Positions 19,229 to 29,185 of a stretch of 64,000 bases of DNA are shown in pieces. This DNA comes from Cylindrotheca closterium (lineage: Eukaryota; Bacillariophyta; Bacillariophyceae; Bacillariales; Bacillariaceae), in contig CAKOGP040000236.1 of NCBI GenBank assembly GCA_933822405.4, forward strand, positions 1-64,000, in the 5' to 3' direction. The notes below the pieces were generated by a model. It did not search any database and was not told where the DNA came from. It saw only the letters and a program-made list of their open reading frames with translations. Position numbers and translations under genes: made by a program. Position 1 is the stretch's first letter; each line of letters starts with the position of its first letter.

Positions 19229-21287
19229 ATGATGTCATCTGGTGACGACGAATTGGCTCGCACGGATACCATTGATGGCCCAATTCAAGAATCCTCGAAG
19301 GATGCCTCATGGAAAAGGACCATAGCACGTCATCGAAACGAGATTGCAGCAGCTATGTTCACTACAGCTGGCCTTACAGGCTCGCTGACTTCCAAGGATG
19401 ATGGTTTATCGTTTGGTCTCTCTTGGTTCTTCGGGTTGCCCATTGTATACGTCCTACTGAGATATGTCTGGCTCCGTCTCTGTCGAGACCCCTTTCTTTC
19501 ACAAAGGTATGTGTATGCGCTGTGAGTCTTGGGCGAAAACAACTGTCTTGTAATGATCTTCCTCATTTATCTCATGCCCCATGTCATACCATTGCTAGTG
19601 ACAGTCTTGTAAGCGTCAGCTGGGAGTCCTTTACAACGTTCCCGCCGGAGCCACAACGAACAGTTCCTACTCTCGTTTTCTGGACTTTCTTGGTGCTAAT
19701 AGGTACAGGGGCTGCTATCTCCGGAACGGCAGCATACGATATGTATGAGCCAAGCATATATCTCATCATTACATACAATGGATTTGGAAGCTTGCTTATT
19801 CTGATATGTGCTGTATGGGCTGTGGATGGTTTGTACTTGTGCTATCTCTTTCTTCTGGTTGACAAAATCCAGGGCAATAAGGGGGCAGCCCAAGCCTGGT
19901 GGTTTAGACAACGCTATGAGAATGATCGAGGTATAGATATTATGGACACATCCTTAGACGACGACTCTGCAACCCACGGCATTAGTCACGGAGATGATCT
20001 TGCTGAAGATGACAATTCTCCAAATCACCTCCACACAACGAAGAGACATGGTGCTAAATGGAGATCATGGCTTATACTTTCACTCTATGGGGTGTGGACA
20101 TACCTATCATACGATGCAGCTCACAGTCCGAACAAGCTTGAGCTCGACATTCCAGTCCCAAAACTTCCAGATCAGTGCGACGGATATCGACTGGCCATGG
20201 CTTCCGACATTCATATCGGGTCGATGGTCGCTGCCAAGGAAGCTCAGTGGGCGGTTGACCAAATCAATGCCCTCGATCCAGATGCTGTCGCGTTGGTTGG
20301 TGATATTGGCGACCAATCTGTCAACGATGCGGTTCGGCAGAAACTGAGACCGTTGGCAAGTTTGCGAGCCCGTGATGGAGTGTATATGAGCTTTGGGAAT
20401 CATGAAAACCAACAAGACATTAAAGGTAAGTATGTCTTGCGCAATCTGCGATTTTGTTCCACCATCATTGTCTAACACGTTTTTTAATCATGCTGGTAGG
20501 ATTCCGCCAAGTCTTTCGTCAAGAATCCCCACTTGCTGAGGCTATTACTGTCCTTGAGAATGAACATGCCATATTGACAAAGGGAGACACTGAAGGATGC
20601 TCCATTGCTCTTGTTGGAATGGCAGATTGGAGTGGACACCGAGCCATGTATCATCATGACGGACAGGTAGCTCCAGACTTTCAACGGGCAATTCGTGCCA
20701 CGCCAGGACCAAATGGCACGACAATCTTGAATGATGAGCCCCTGTCGTTTTCGCTTCCAATGATCATGATGCAACATCAGCCAGTGAATATGCAAGAAGC
20801 AGCTCGAAACGGAGTTGGGCTTCAGCTCAGCGGTCACACCCATGGCGGGCAAATCTGGCCACAGCACGTCTTTTTATTTGGATACGATGCCATTTCAGGC
20901 CTTGCCGAATTTGATGCTGGGTCTTCACATGGACCATCCTACCTTTTTGTTTCCGAAGGTATGTTCGGTTGGGGACCTCGCCTACGTTTTCTATCCAAGG
21001 CAGATTTTGCACTCTTGAGACTTCGTACACCAGAGGCAATGGAGGCTGAAGGACTGAAACCAGATCTTTACATGACAGTAGCAACAGGCGCAATGATCTT
21101 TGCCTTTTTTGTTATCCCAATTAGCGGGATAGTGTGGGTGGTTCCGTTTGTGTACTGGGTCCGCAAGCGGCACGATCGTCATCACGATGCTGATACTGAT
21201 GCTGATGCTGATGATCGACAATCTGATCTGGAGCAACAAAATGAGCTCTCGCACAAGATGAAGAAACTGGAGATTGGGGAAGCATAG
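19229..21287 (+). CDS. Membrane calcineurin-like metallophosphoesterase
   Basis: Exons 19229-19506, 19599-20425 and 20500-21287 join in frame to 630 residues. About four hydrophobic segments precede the catalytic domain, and one follows it near residues 565-590, before a His/Asp-rich tail. All the metal-binding motifs of the metallophosphoesterase fold are visible in order: SDIHIG (about 296), GDIGD (about 326), GNHEN (about 360) and SGHTHGGQ (about 478). This combination resembles the transmembrane YkuE/TMPPE type. Such enzymes use two metal ions to cleave phosphomonoesters or diesters; the substrate here is unknown. The exon junctions fall at clean GT-AG sites (gtatgt, gtaagt). It is a complete gene with no odd residue. 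Confidence 0.9.
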
Positions 21288-21782
21288 AATTATACAAGTT
21301 TGTATAATACTATATCTGAATCCAAGCCGTTCATAGCTATAAACTGTATCACCTTCGTCTCGTGGGAGCAACAATCCTAGAGGGCCGATGAAAAACACTT
21401 CCTTATTAAGTCATCTCGAGGGAGCAACAATGATATCTTTCCCAAAAGCCGTGTCCGCGTTGATCCCCGGCGGCCTTGGAGATCCGAGAACATCGAATTT
21501 GTTTAGCAGTCGCACAGTAGTGCAATCGAAGACAGGGAAGGATTGATTGAGAATTGCATTCTCTATTTCTTTTAACTTGCTATGTGTCACTAACACGAGT
21601 GGCGCCCAAACTGTAATGGACAATCTTCCTCAGCGTCTTGGTACTAGTTTGGATTGAAAGATCATTGCAATTGGTGACTCGTTGGTTGCAATCGTTGCTT
21701 CCGAAACAGCAGCAGCAGGCAATATCATCGCTCTTGGCTGACTTGCAATCACAGATACTCAACTTTTCGCCGCCTTTGTCAA
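21288..21782. other. Intergenic, nothing recognised
   Basis: Short minus-strand open frames exist but none has a recognisable domain. One of them (to 21411) could be 3' sequence of the small gene at 21783. Confidence 0.45.
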
Positions 21783-22019
21783 TTATCTGCCGTACTCCGT
21801 TGGACCACTGGGTGCCTCTGAAGACGGAGTGCCAGAATTCAGAGCAGTACTGCCGCTAATCCGTGTCTCCGCTTCTTTTCCATTCATCTTGTTGCCATCG
21901 ATAATGTCAAGTGCCCTACCTAGCAAAGTAAGAGCATCATCGAAGACTGGCTCCGTCGCTGTTGGAGATTGTCCCTTTGACATGCTGGCTTTGGTTTCTG
22001 GGGTACAATTGCAGTGCAT
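21783..22019 (-). CDS. Small protein, possible divergent relative of the tandem family (78 residues)
   Basis: Starting at the ATG at 22019 it reads MHCNCTPETKAS, then FDDALTLLGRALDIIDGNK, and ends GPTEYGR. Length, N-terminal Met-x-Cys-x pattern and the central A-x-x-x-L-x-x-A-L-x-I-I-D helix resemble the 73-81-residue ORFs at 17002 and 17777. Similarity is short and judged by eye, so the relationship is tentative. No function is known. Confidence 0.4.
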   Translation of the reverse strand: MHCNCTPETKASMSKGQSPTATEPVFDDALTLLGRALDIIDGNKMNGKEAETRISGSTALNSGTPSSEAPSGPTEYGR

Positions 22020-22899
22020 TATGAAACGTGGTGGAGGCAACGATGAAGGTTCGTGCAAAGGAGGAAAACTTGTGAGGCACTTCCTGTGTTCGTGAAATTC
22101 AATTATTCAATAGATGTGACGGAGACATTATGATTATTATTTTTGCCAAAGGAGACGTAAACAAAATGAATTGGTTCGACAGAAAGTTTAGAACACGCAA
22201 GATAAATAGAAAATCAGAAACAAACACGCGATAAAATAGAAAAGACCATGGAATAATGACTGGCGAATGATTGATTCATTCAAGGATTCCCCGAAAATAA
22301 TGATAGTACAGGTCCGGGAAATTGCGGGACACTTCCGATGGATTTGGTCGTGTACTTGTACCAACGTACCACAACAACGCTGGCACTGAATCATTCTCTA
22401 CTCTCCGATTGGACTAGAATGGCTGACTCCTGGCTGACTCTTTCAACGATGATGACGAGTTGACGATTGGTGTATCTGCTCCTCCATCCTCGTTTCATGT
22501 GGCGTGAGACGACCAGCGACGGATTCCCGTTATTGTTTCTCCTTTTGCCCAGATAAACTGGTCTAGCACTGTCTCTCAGCTTTTCCAATCTCTGGCACAA
22601 ACTACCGTACCATTTGGTATGGTACAAAGTATCTTCTTCTGGCGGATACCAGTATGATATAATATATTAGCATTGTTGGAATGATTGATTCATTCGACCA
22701 GTAATAAGGCCAGACTGGCGCGGGTTTTGGTGACACCATCAGAATTTTCTCATCTCTCTTCGCATATCTTGTGTATCTTCCGTTGACGAAACAGAACTTT
22801 TTATTACTAAATTAGAAACGGCAGTACGTACAACATCCAAGAGCCGCAGTCATCATCAAACATTAGGAATAAGAAAAGCAACATAAGAAGAGAACCATC
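22020..22899. other. Intergenic, nothing recognised
   Basis: No gene recognised. The 3' part is presumably the promoter and 5' UTR of the deaminase-like gene starting at 22900. Confidence 0.5.
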
Positions 22900-23678
22900 A
22901 TGAGTGACGATAAAGTTGTAATCGATGAACCCAATCAAAAGGCAGTCTTGACTCCAACTGCAGATGAAATTCGACAAATGTACAAAGTCATTGAGGACGA
23001 AGTCTTGCCCAAAACACGCAAGGGAGTGAAGGAAGGAAACAAAGTCTTTGGGGCCGCCATTCTCTCTCCAGAACTTCAATGCAAGTTCTGTGAAACAAAT
23101 GCTGAAACTGATTGCCCAATCTTTCATGGTGAAGTGCATTGTATCTATCAGTGGTCCAAGGCGACACCTCCCGCCGAACGAGGACCAATGGCTCAATCTA
23201 GCATTTTCTTGAGCACACATGAGCCTTGCTGCATGTGCATTTCCAGTATCTTGTGGGCCGGTTTCCCAGTGGTGTACTACTTTTTTCCATACAGTGTCAC
23301 TTCGGCACAAGGGTAAGTCAGCATCATAATCAAGAAGAACACGCTCCTGAATATTAATAATACCTGGGCTGTGACATTCTGAAATGTATACTCACCGGAA
23401 TCCAAATTGTAAAATATGTCCCAATGGATAATTGATACAGAATTCCTCACGACATTAAAACCATGCATGAACTTTGGGGAGTCACCACCTACCGTAAGCA
23501 GAATGCCTACTTGAGTACAGCCTGCCTTATGGATTTGGTGGCTGCCTTGCCTGATGGTGCCGACAAGACGGAGCTTGTGGCCACCCAGGATCGTTTGCTA
23601 AAAGCATATGACGAGATGGCAAACTACTATCATACCGAAAAGGCCAATAATCCTGAGAACTCTCTCGTGCTCGGTTAG
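22900..23678 (+). CDS. Cytidine deaminase-fold protein
   Basis: Exons 22900-23312 and 23441-23678 (intron phase 2, GT-AG) encode 216 residues. The zinc site of the cytidine/deoxycytidylate deaminase superfamily is complete: HGE at residues 76-78 (His ligand and catalytic Glu) and PCCMC at 109-113 (two Cys ligands). The surroundings, EVLPKTRKGVKEGNKVFGAAIL and then IFLSTHEPCCMCISSILWAGF, fit the small cytosine/nucleoside deaminase-like group rather than editing deaminases. It lacks a targeting peptide, so it is probably cytosolic. The substrate (free base, nucleoside, nucleotide or other amine) cannot be decided from sequence. Confidence 0.85.
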
Positions 23679-23912
23679 AAGACGTATCGAAATTGGATGT
23701 GTTTTGATTAGATGTCTGTTGCTCCGTCCATGCAGTTAGGCTTATTACTTGAGAAAGTTTTGTTTTACATGTAGTGTCGAACCATATGGTATAGCTGCAA
23801 CGTCATTATAATAGGTGCCCATGCATTATTTTCTGCTAGCCCCTTATGTTGCTTGACGCAAAGACTGCGCGTGTTCCGCTGCTAGTCAAGCCACAAAAGT
23901 GCTGTCCTTATT

Positions 23913-24739
23913 TTATACTTGGACACCTTGTGGTTTTGGCATCAATTCAAAATGATCGTACGTTCCTTCTCTCTCCTCGCCATCTAGTTGAATGGTTGCG
24001 ACCTTTCGTCGTTTGCTTCCCAATGTGGTGGCAACACCAAACATCATGAATCCCGCCATGCCTAGATACCCCAAGGAGTAGGAGTAGCTATTGTTTCGAT
24101 TTACCAATGCAATTTTGAAGGTACATTGCTCCGTGTCTCCAGTGTCAAAGGTAATATCGGCTCCAACCGAAATGGTCATTCCCATACTCCCAGCCGCGCT
24201 GAGACTGTCGCTGGGTTCGGGTAACGTGAGGGAATAATCTTCGATCCCGTAGGTTCCGGCATTGGGACAACCACCTCCATTCAAATATTCGCACATGTTG
24301 ATATCATCCCAGCTAGAAATGGAGTAACCCGAAATGGACAATCCGATAGATGCTGAATCGCTTGGCAAGCCATTATTCCCTACCGTTACTATACGTTGGT
24401 ACATAGAGTGAATGAATGAATGTTTGAACCAAGAAATAGTGGATGAAGAAGAAAATAGAAATGAAATGAGTAATCAATGAATGAATGAATCATCGTTTCA
24501 GCTCACGGGGTCAAATTACCAATTGTTCACTTACCATCCCCCGTTAGAGTCACGGTCGTCCCAAGTGGACAATAGTCGTTCTCGCAATCCAGTTCCAAGG
24601 TTGCCGACTCAATGTAGTTCCCACTGCAGGTGACATTGCCGTCGTCCTGAAGTGTAAAGTATGTGTAATAGTATTGATCGTCAGCTTGGATGAGAGGCGC
24701 GAGGAGTAATATCAGGAAGAACGATGATGAACGAATCAT
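23913..24739 (-). CDS. Secreted, membrane-anchored protein of unknown function
   Basis: Exons 24739-24535 and 24388-23913 join in frame (phase 1) to 226 residues. It begins with a clear signal peptide (FFLILLLAPLIQA), continues with a cysteine-containing region (CSGNYIE, CENDYCPLGT, CEYLNGGGCPNAG), and ends with one probable membrane helix (LGYLGMAGFMMFGVATTLG) followed by basic residues and a short acidic tail. This fits a type I membrane protein with the cysteine domain outside. The intron contains GAATGAATG-type simple repeats. No family is recognised. Confidence 0.75.
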
Positions 24740-25142
24740 TGTTTGTTGTTTAGGGCTTAGTGTAGGAGCTAGCTTATTGTGGTTGATGAAATGATATTAT
24801 GGTGAAATAAGAGCAGTCTGCACCTGCTTTCATTGTATTGTTGTCTCGAGACAGAAGCACATGCCTACAGTACCTAATCTAAATCTGTTGAAATTTGTCT
24901 TTCTAACGTCTGAAATCTCTGCCTGCGCGTTCAACATCCGAAATTATTGGTGGTAAGCCAAAGTACCAAAGGGAGCGTGCCGGTTTGCACACTGCGCATC
25001 GCATGCCGACCGCAACGGCGACTGAGGTTCAAAGTGCATGAAAAGAAGTGTGACGTGTGTTTACAGAAAATCTCCAATTTCGGCATCAGCATTTTTGGCA
25101 TCATATTACGCAGCTGTGTCATAGATTCTGATATCCTTTAGC
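24740..25142. promoter_or_regulatory. Divergent promoter region
   Basis: About 400 bp between two divergently transcribed gene starts (24739 minus, 25143 plus). It must hold both promoters; no specific motif is convincing. Confidence 0.5.
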
Positions 25143-26369
25143 ATGTTCCGCGGTGGTGGTAGTCTCATCAGGCTATTACCTTTCCAAAGGGGCCAACGAT
25201 TGAAACTATGGCATATAACATCCAGGAAAATGTCATTAGAGTCGCAAAAGTCATTGTCAGAGGTTTCTTCCGCCTTTTCGGACGAGTTTTATGAAATGCT
25301 CCAGTCGGAATCCAAAATGACAGCTCTTCAGGAACGACTTCAGACTCACGGATACACCAGTAATACAGGCGGCAATGAAAACAGCGACGAGGTTTCTTTA
25401 TCCACCCTCATTCCGATTCTCTCTGATGAAATGCGCCAGGTCTTGATTCAGACTCTCCCTGATTTGTTTGCCGGAACGTTTGAAACCAATGTCTATCCTG
25501 ACGAATGGCATTGGAGAGCTGGGATATCTCGACCGGATGCCACTCGAGAAATGTGCAACTCTTGGAAATCATCGAGAACCATTGCTTCCGTCGTATTGAA
25601 CGAAAATCTGGGAAAATTCATTGCCGATGTAATGCAATGGGACTCGGTTCGAATCGCACAAGATGACATTGTCTGGAAGCCACCACAACCCATTACAACA
25701 CAATTGGACTATATTCCTCAAGGTCGTCGGATTGATACGGTAGGCTTTCACCAGGACTCGGCATATATATCCAAACAATTCACACCCTACGACAACAATT
25801 CCGTAACACTTTGGATCGCCTTGGATGACGCTGACCAAAACAATGGCTGTTTGGAATACGCGGTAGGCTCTCATCAATGGCAGCCTATTTTGCACAAGCG
25901 AGAAGGCAACGATGAAGAATCCTCTGATATGTCAAGCTTTCATGGATCCGATGAAAAGAGTTACAAGAGCGCGATCGACAAGGCATATGCCATTGCTTCG
26001 GCAAAGAACAACGCTGATGATTTACCCGCACAACTGACCAAGAACATCCAGGCAGCACCGGTTAGTGCCGGTCATGCGGTTCTACATCATCAAGATACAT
26101 GGCATGGTAGCGGTCCTAATACATCAGATACACGACATCGACGGGCTCTTGTGGTGCATTTCTTGCGAGGTGATGTCACCTTTGTGGAGGATGATCATTC
26201 GACAGCAACACCACCATTGCCATTTGGCAATGCGAGTTACATTTATGGGAGGTACAAACGATTCAATAGTGTGGAGGTGGATGAAACCTATTTCCCAATA
26301 ATTTACAGCAAAAATGGTTGTGATCAAAAGCGAACAGAATGGCTCGATGATTATGTTACTATTGTTTGA
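25143..26369 (+). CDS. Phytanoyl-CoA dioxygenase (PhyH) family oxygenase
   Basis: Single-exon gene of 408 residues. The Fe(II)/2-oxoglutarate site is visible: HQD at about 203-205, giving His and Asp ligands, and WHGSGPN near 320, giving the distal His, followed by RRALVVHFL with the Arg expected to hold 2-oxoglutarate. LWIALDDADQNNGCLEYAVGSH is the characteristic PhyH stretch. The N-terminus (MFRGGGSLIRLLPFQRGQ) is basic and amphipathic, which could be a mitochondrial presequence. The family hydroxylates fatty acyl-CoAs and many other small molecules; the substrate here is not deducible. Confidence 0.9.
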   Translation: MFRGGGSLIRLLPFQRGQRLKLWHITSRKMSLESQKSLSEVSSAFSDEFYEMLQSESKMTALQERLQTHGYTSNTGGNENSDEVSLSTLIPILSDEMRQVLIQTLPDLFAGTFETNVYPDEWHWRAGISRPDATREMCNSWKSSRTIASVVLNENLGKFIADVMQWDSVRIAQDDIVWKPPQPITTQLDYIPQGRRIDTVGFHQDSAYISKQFTPYDNNSVTLWIALDDADQNNGCLEYAVGSHQWQPILHKREGNDEESSDMSSFHGSDEKSYKSAIDKAYAIASAKNNADDLPAQLTKNIQAAPVSAGHAVLHHQDTWHGSGPNTSDTRHRRALVVHFLRGDVTFVEDDHSTATPPLPFGNASYIYGRYKRFNSVEVDETYFPIIYSKNGCDQKRTEWLDDYVTIV

Positions 26370-26411
26370 TGCGAATGCCTTCAGTTCCTACGAAATTTCC
26401 ATCCATGACTA

Positions 26412-27857
26412 CTAATGTACTGTGCTGGATGACGATGACACATGAATTTCCTTTTTCTTTTCCAAATTGACTCTCGGCATACTTTCGGTTACTTGATCAT
26501 CGGTTGTGGCCGAGTGGTTGGCGGCATCGGAACTCTCATGTTCCATCCGAGCACCTACTTTTGCTGCGAAGCTCCGCGTCTTGGATGCCAATGATTTGCC
26601 CAGATTCTGATACAATGGTTTGATTGATATTGACATCTTTCCCGTGGAATTGAACTGGTGTGTAAGTTGCTACCTTCTCCTTTACAACTTTTTGGGTGGG
26701 TTCGACCTGATCTCCGTAGACGCATCGACGAAAGGCCCATCAACAACTCTCGGCTAAAAAGTCTGTGCGATTTTTGAAGTATCGAGGTCTCATGTACACA
26801 AGCATGTTCACAAAACCTTGAAGTGGAAATAGAATCGCTTGAAGAATCATCAATCGTGGGGAATCTGCATTTCCTTTGAGAAGTCCATCTGAAGCGCCAA
26901 TAATGAAGCGCAGGGTCATGGTGGCAAAATTGCAGACAACGACAGCACCAATGTACAAATCGGCCTGAGATCGCACCAGTCGCAACTGTTACTTATGTTT
27001 CGCTTTCATTTGAGCTTCTCTGACGCGCTTATCAGGGACCAAGTCTAAAGGAGTGGATACATCAAAGACACTATCTCCCCAGTCGGAAGAGTAGAACCGT
27101 TGGTTAGCGCTTGTTAGTTGCTCCTTTATTTTCATTCTCTTCTGTGCAAATAGATAAAGAATGATCCCACAATCCGTAATCGATCCAAAAGTAAAAAGAT
27201 ACACGGCGCGGACAAAGAACCAATCCACTGCTGGCAGATTGCACTCGATGCGGTTTCCTTCTGCATCAAACGGACAAGTCTGTACCCAACAACCCAAGAA
27301 CCCCTGTCATCACAGAATCAAGTATTCTAAAATCATTTACCTTCTCGCTGCATACTTGGTAACAGTTTCTATTTGCCGCCTGCCGTCCCCCAAAAGCATC
27401 CAAAAAGAGACCTGAAACTGCTGATACCAACGGGTAACCAAGCGCAACAATGTGCATCAAAGGCTCCTACTTGATTGTAACTTCGTCATCATACAGTCCA
27501 TATTTAGTCTTTAATACAAAGTAGATCCCGAGAATAGACTGGTAAAGGAAGGCGGATGCAGAAAATTGATTCATGAATACGATTCCTGTACAGCTGGCAT
27601 CATTGCCAAAGGCCCAGACAAAATTGGAAGTATCCTTGGGATACAAAAAAGGATTGCGTAGACACTCACAGCAGTAATCAAGCAGTGATACGGAGTCCAC
27701 GCGATTTGGAGCGATGCAATTCAAAAGCCATCGTAATTACGACAATACTGCCGAGTACGCCGAATACAGCAGATAGAATGGGAAGCAAAGCCAGAACCAT
27801 TTCTCGGCTGCCCGTAAGCTCCTGATAACCCTTGGTGTAAGCTTCATTTGAGGTCAT
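26412..27857 (-). pseudogene. Seven-helix (GPCR-like) receptor pseudogene
   Basis: The ATG at 27857 opens a first helix (MVLALLPILSAVFGVLGSIVVI), but the frame stops near 27670. TPYHCLITAVSVYAIL continues in a second frame, and PKDTSNFVWAFGNDASC with FLYQSILGIYFVLKTKYG in a third. From there one frame runs through LMHIVALGYP, a 37-nt GT-AG intron (27304-27340), CNLPAVDWFFVRAVYLFTFG and ADLYIGAVVVCNFATM. It is broken by in-frame TAG (27469-27467), TAA (26991-26989) and TGA (26742-26740). A last frame change precedes the basic tail ending at 26412. Helix spacing and the W-A-F-G...C and LYQSILGIYF segments resemble the diatom and slime-mould type of 7TM receptors. With at least six lesions no full protein can be made. 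Confidence 0.8.
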
Positions 27858-28135
27858 GCTGTACTGTCATGTATATATTGGCTGCTATACCGAATGAATT
27901 TGGAAATCTGACAAAAATGTGACAACAGTAAGGGATCTTGAGAATTCGACACTGATCGCATGTGATTCTTGGTTTTGGAAACGCCGAGGGAAAAGCCGCC
28001 ACCAAATAAAAAAGCGGCGGTTCCGTCTCACATTTGTGGAAAAATTACCGTCACAAAAACAAAGTTCTTGAACCGCATCAATGCTGCACTCCCATCTCAT
28101 AATTTTCGTTTCTATTATTTCTTACCAACTGAATT

Positions 28136-28852
28136 ATGGCATCACTTCCTGCTCAATACACTGTCACCCAAAGAGTGTGTGCATTGAACAATTTTGGTGT
28201 TACGAGCCTCAATATTGGCGAGGTGTCAAGTGCATATGGCTACTTTGCCGAGGCTCTTGAAACTGTAGAGGAACTCATTTTGCTCTTACAGCAACAGGCT
28301 GATATCAACGAGGACCTAGAGTGTTCCAAGGTAGGCTACTGCTTCTCTTACTCGCCTTCTGAGAGCAGGTCACTTGAGGGATACGCGAAAAAGCAGGATG
28401 CCGTATACATCTGCGACCGGCCATTGACTGTCTCCCTTGTTGGACCGTGTTCTTCTGAGCATTCTCAACAGATCAGCTTTCTCTGTTCCCTTCTACTATT
28501 CAATATGGCGCTTCTACATCACTCGCTTGGCCTATATGATGAAAGCTCAACGTCTTTAGAGAAGGCAGAAATATTCTATGAAACATGCGTTCTCGTAGGA
28601 AAAACTGACAACAAAGGTACTGTACACGATGATCAATCCGTGCTGATAGTTGGCAGCGCCATAAACAACATGGCACAATTGGCCTTAGAACATGGAAACA
28701 TCAAGGTGGTACGACACTATCTCAAACAGCTTGGAATCATTTGCCGCCGTCAATCTTTCGCCAATGGCAGCGTCTTGTATCAGAATGAATGGAGAAACAT
28801 ATTCTCCAATGTTCTTTTGAGAGACGGACTGAATGTTGCACGAGCCGCATGA
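28136..28852 (+). CDS. TPR-like helical-repeat protein
   Basis: Single exon, 238 residues. The N-terminal ALNNFGVTSLNIGEVSSAYGYFAEAL and the later LLLFNMALLHHSLGLYDESSTSLEKAEIFYE and INNMAQLALEHGNIKVVRHYLKQL follow the tetratricopeptide spacing of N/G-A-x-F helices. It resembles the two shorter genes at 40361 and 41735 in layout: an N-terminal repeat, a variable middle, then a fNxALxHH repeat and an INNxxxxxxxxGN repeat. The members are probably soluble scaffold proteins; partners are unknown. It is divergent from the pseudogene at 26412. Confidence 0.7.
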   Translation: MASLPAQYTVTQRVCALNNFGVTSLNIGEVSSAYGYFAEALETVEELILLLQQQADINEDLECSKVGYCFSYSPSESRSLEGYAKKQDAVYICDRPLTVSLVGPCSSEHSQQISFLCSLLLFNMALLHHSLGLYDESSTSLEKAEIFYETCVLVGKTDNKGTVHDDQSVLIVGSAINNMAQLALEHGNIKVVRHYLKQLGIICRRQSFANGSVLYQNEWRNIFSNVLLRDGLNVARAA

Positions 28853-29185
28853 TTGCGAGATAGAAATATGACAAAGAACGATTAGAATATATTAACCATA
28901 TAGCATGTGATAACAGATGCCTTTTTACTACATGCATTAGTAGGGGAAACCGCGTGTGATGCTGGAATGTTATGGTCGCAAGCATGATACCAGATGAGTT
29001 CTACCAAATGAGAAATGAGCCTGAAAGAATGAATGAAGCTGACTTGCACTAATATTTCTGCATGCTACGATGTGTCATGTAAACAGAAACCGTTTACTTC
29101 AAACTAATAATTTATTTTTTAAAACACATCGCACAAACACACATCTGTCCAGCTATATCATCTGAACCATTGAAGACATCAATAT
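28853..29185. other. Convergent intergenic spacer
   Basis: Between two gene ends on opposite strands; nothing else seen. Confidence 0.5.

Noticed and set aside
24405..24500. GAATGAATG repeats as a regulatory array
   Set aside because: Simple repeats inside an intron; GAATGAATG runs recur widely in the window between and within genes.
26505..26535. tRNA-like stretch gtggccgagtggttggcgg resembling a Leu/Ser D-arm
   Set aside because: No acceptor pairing and no T-loop (ggttcgaatcc-type) in the right place; it falls inside the receptor pseudogene's coding remnant.
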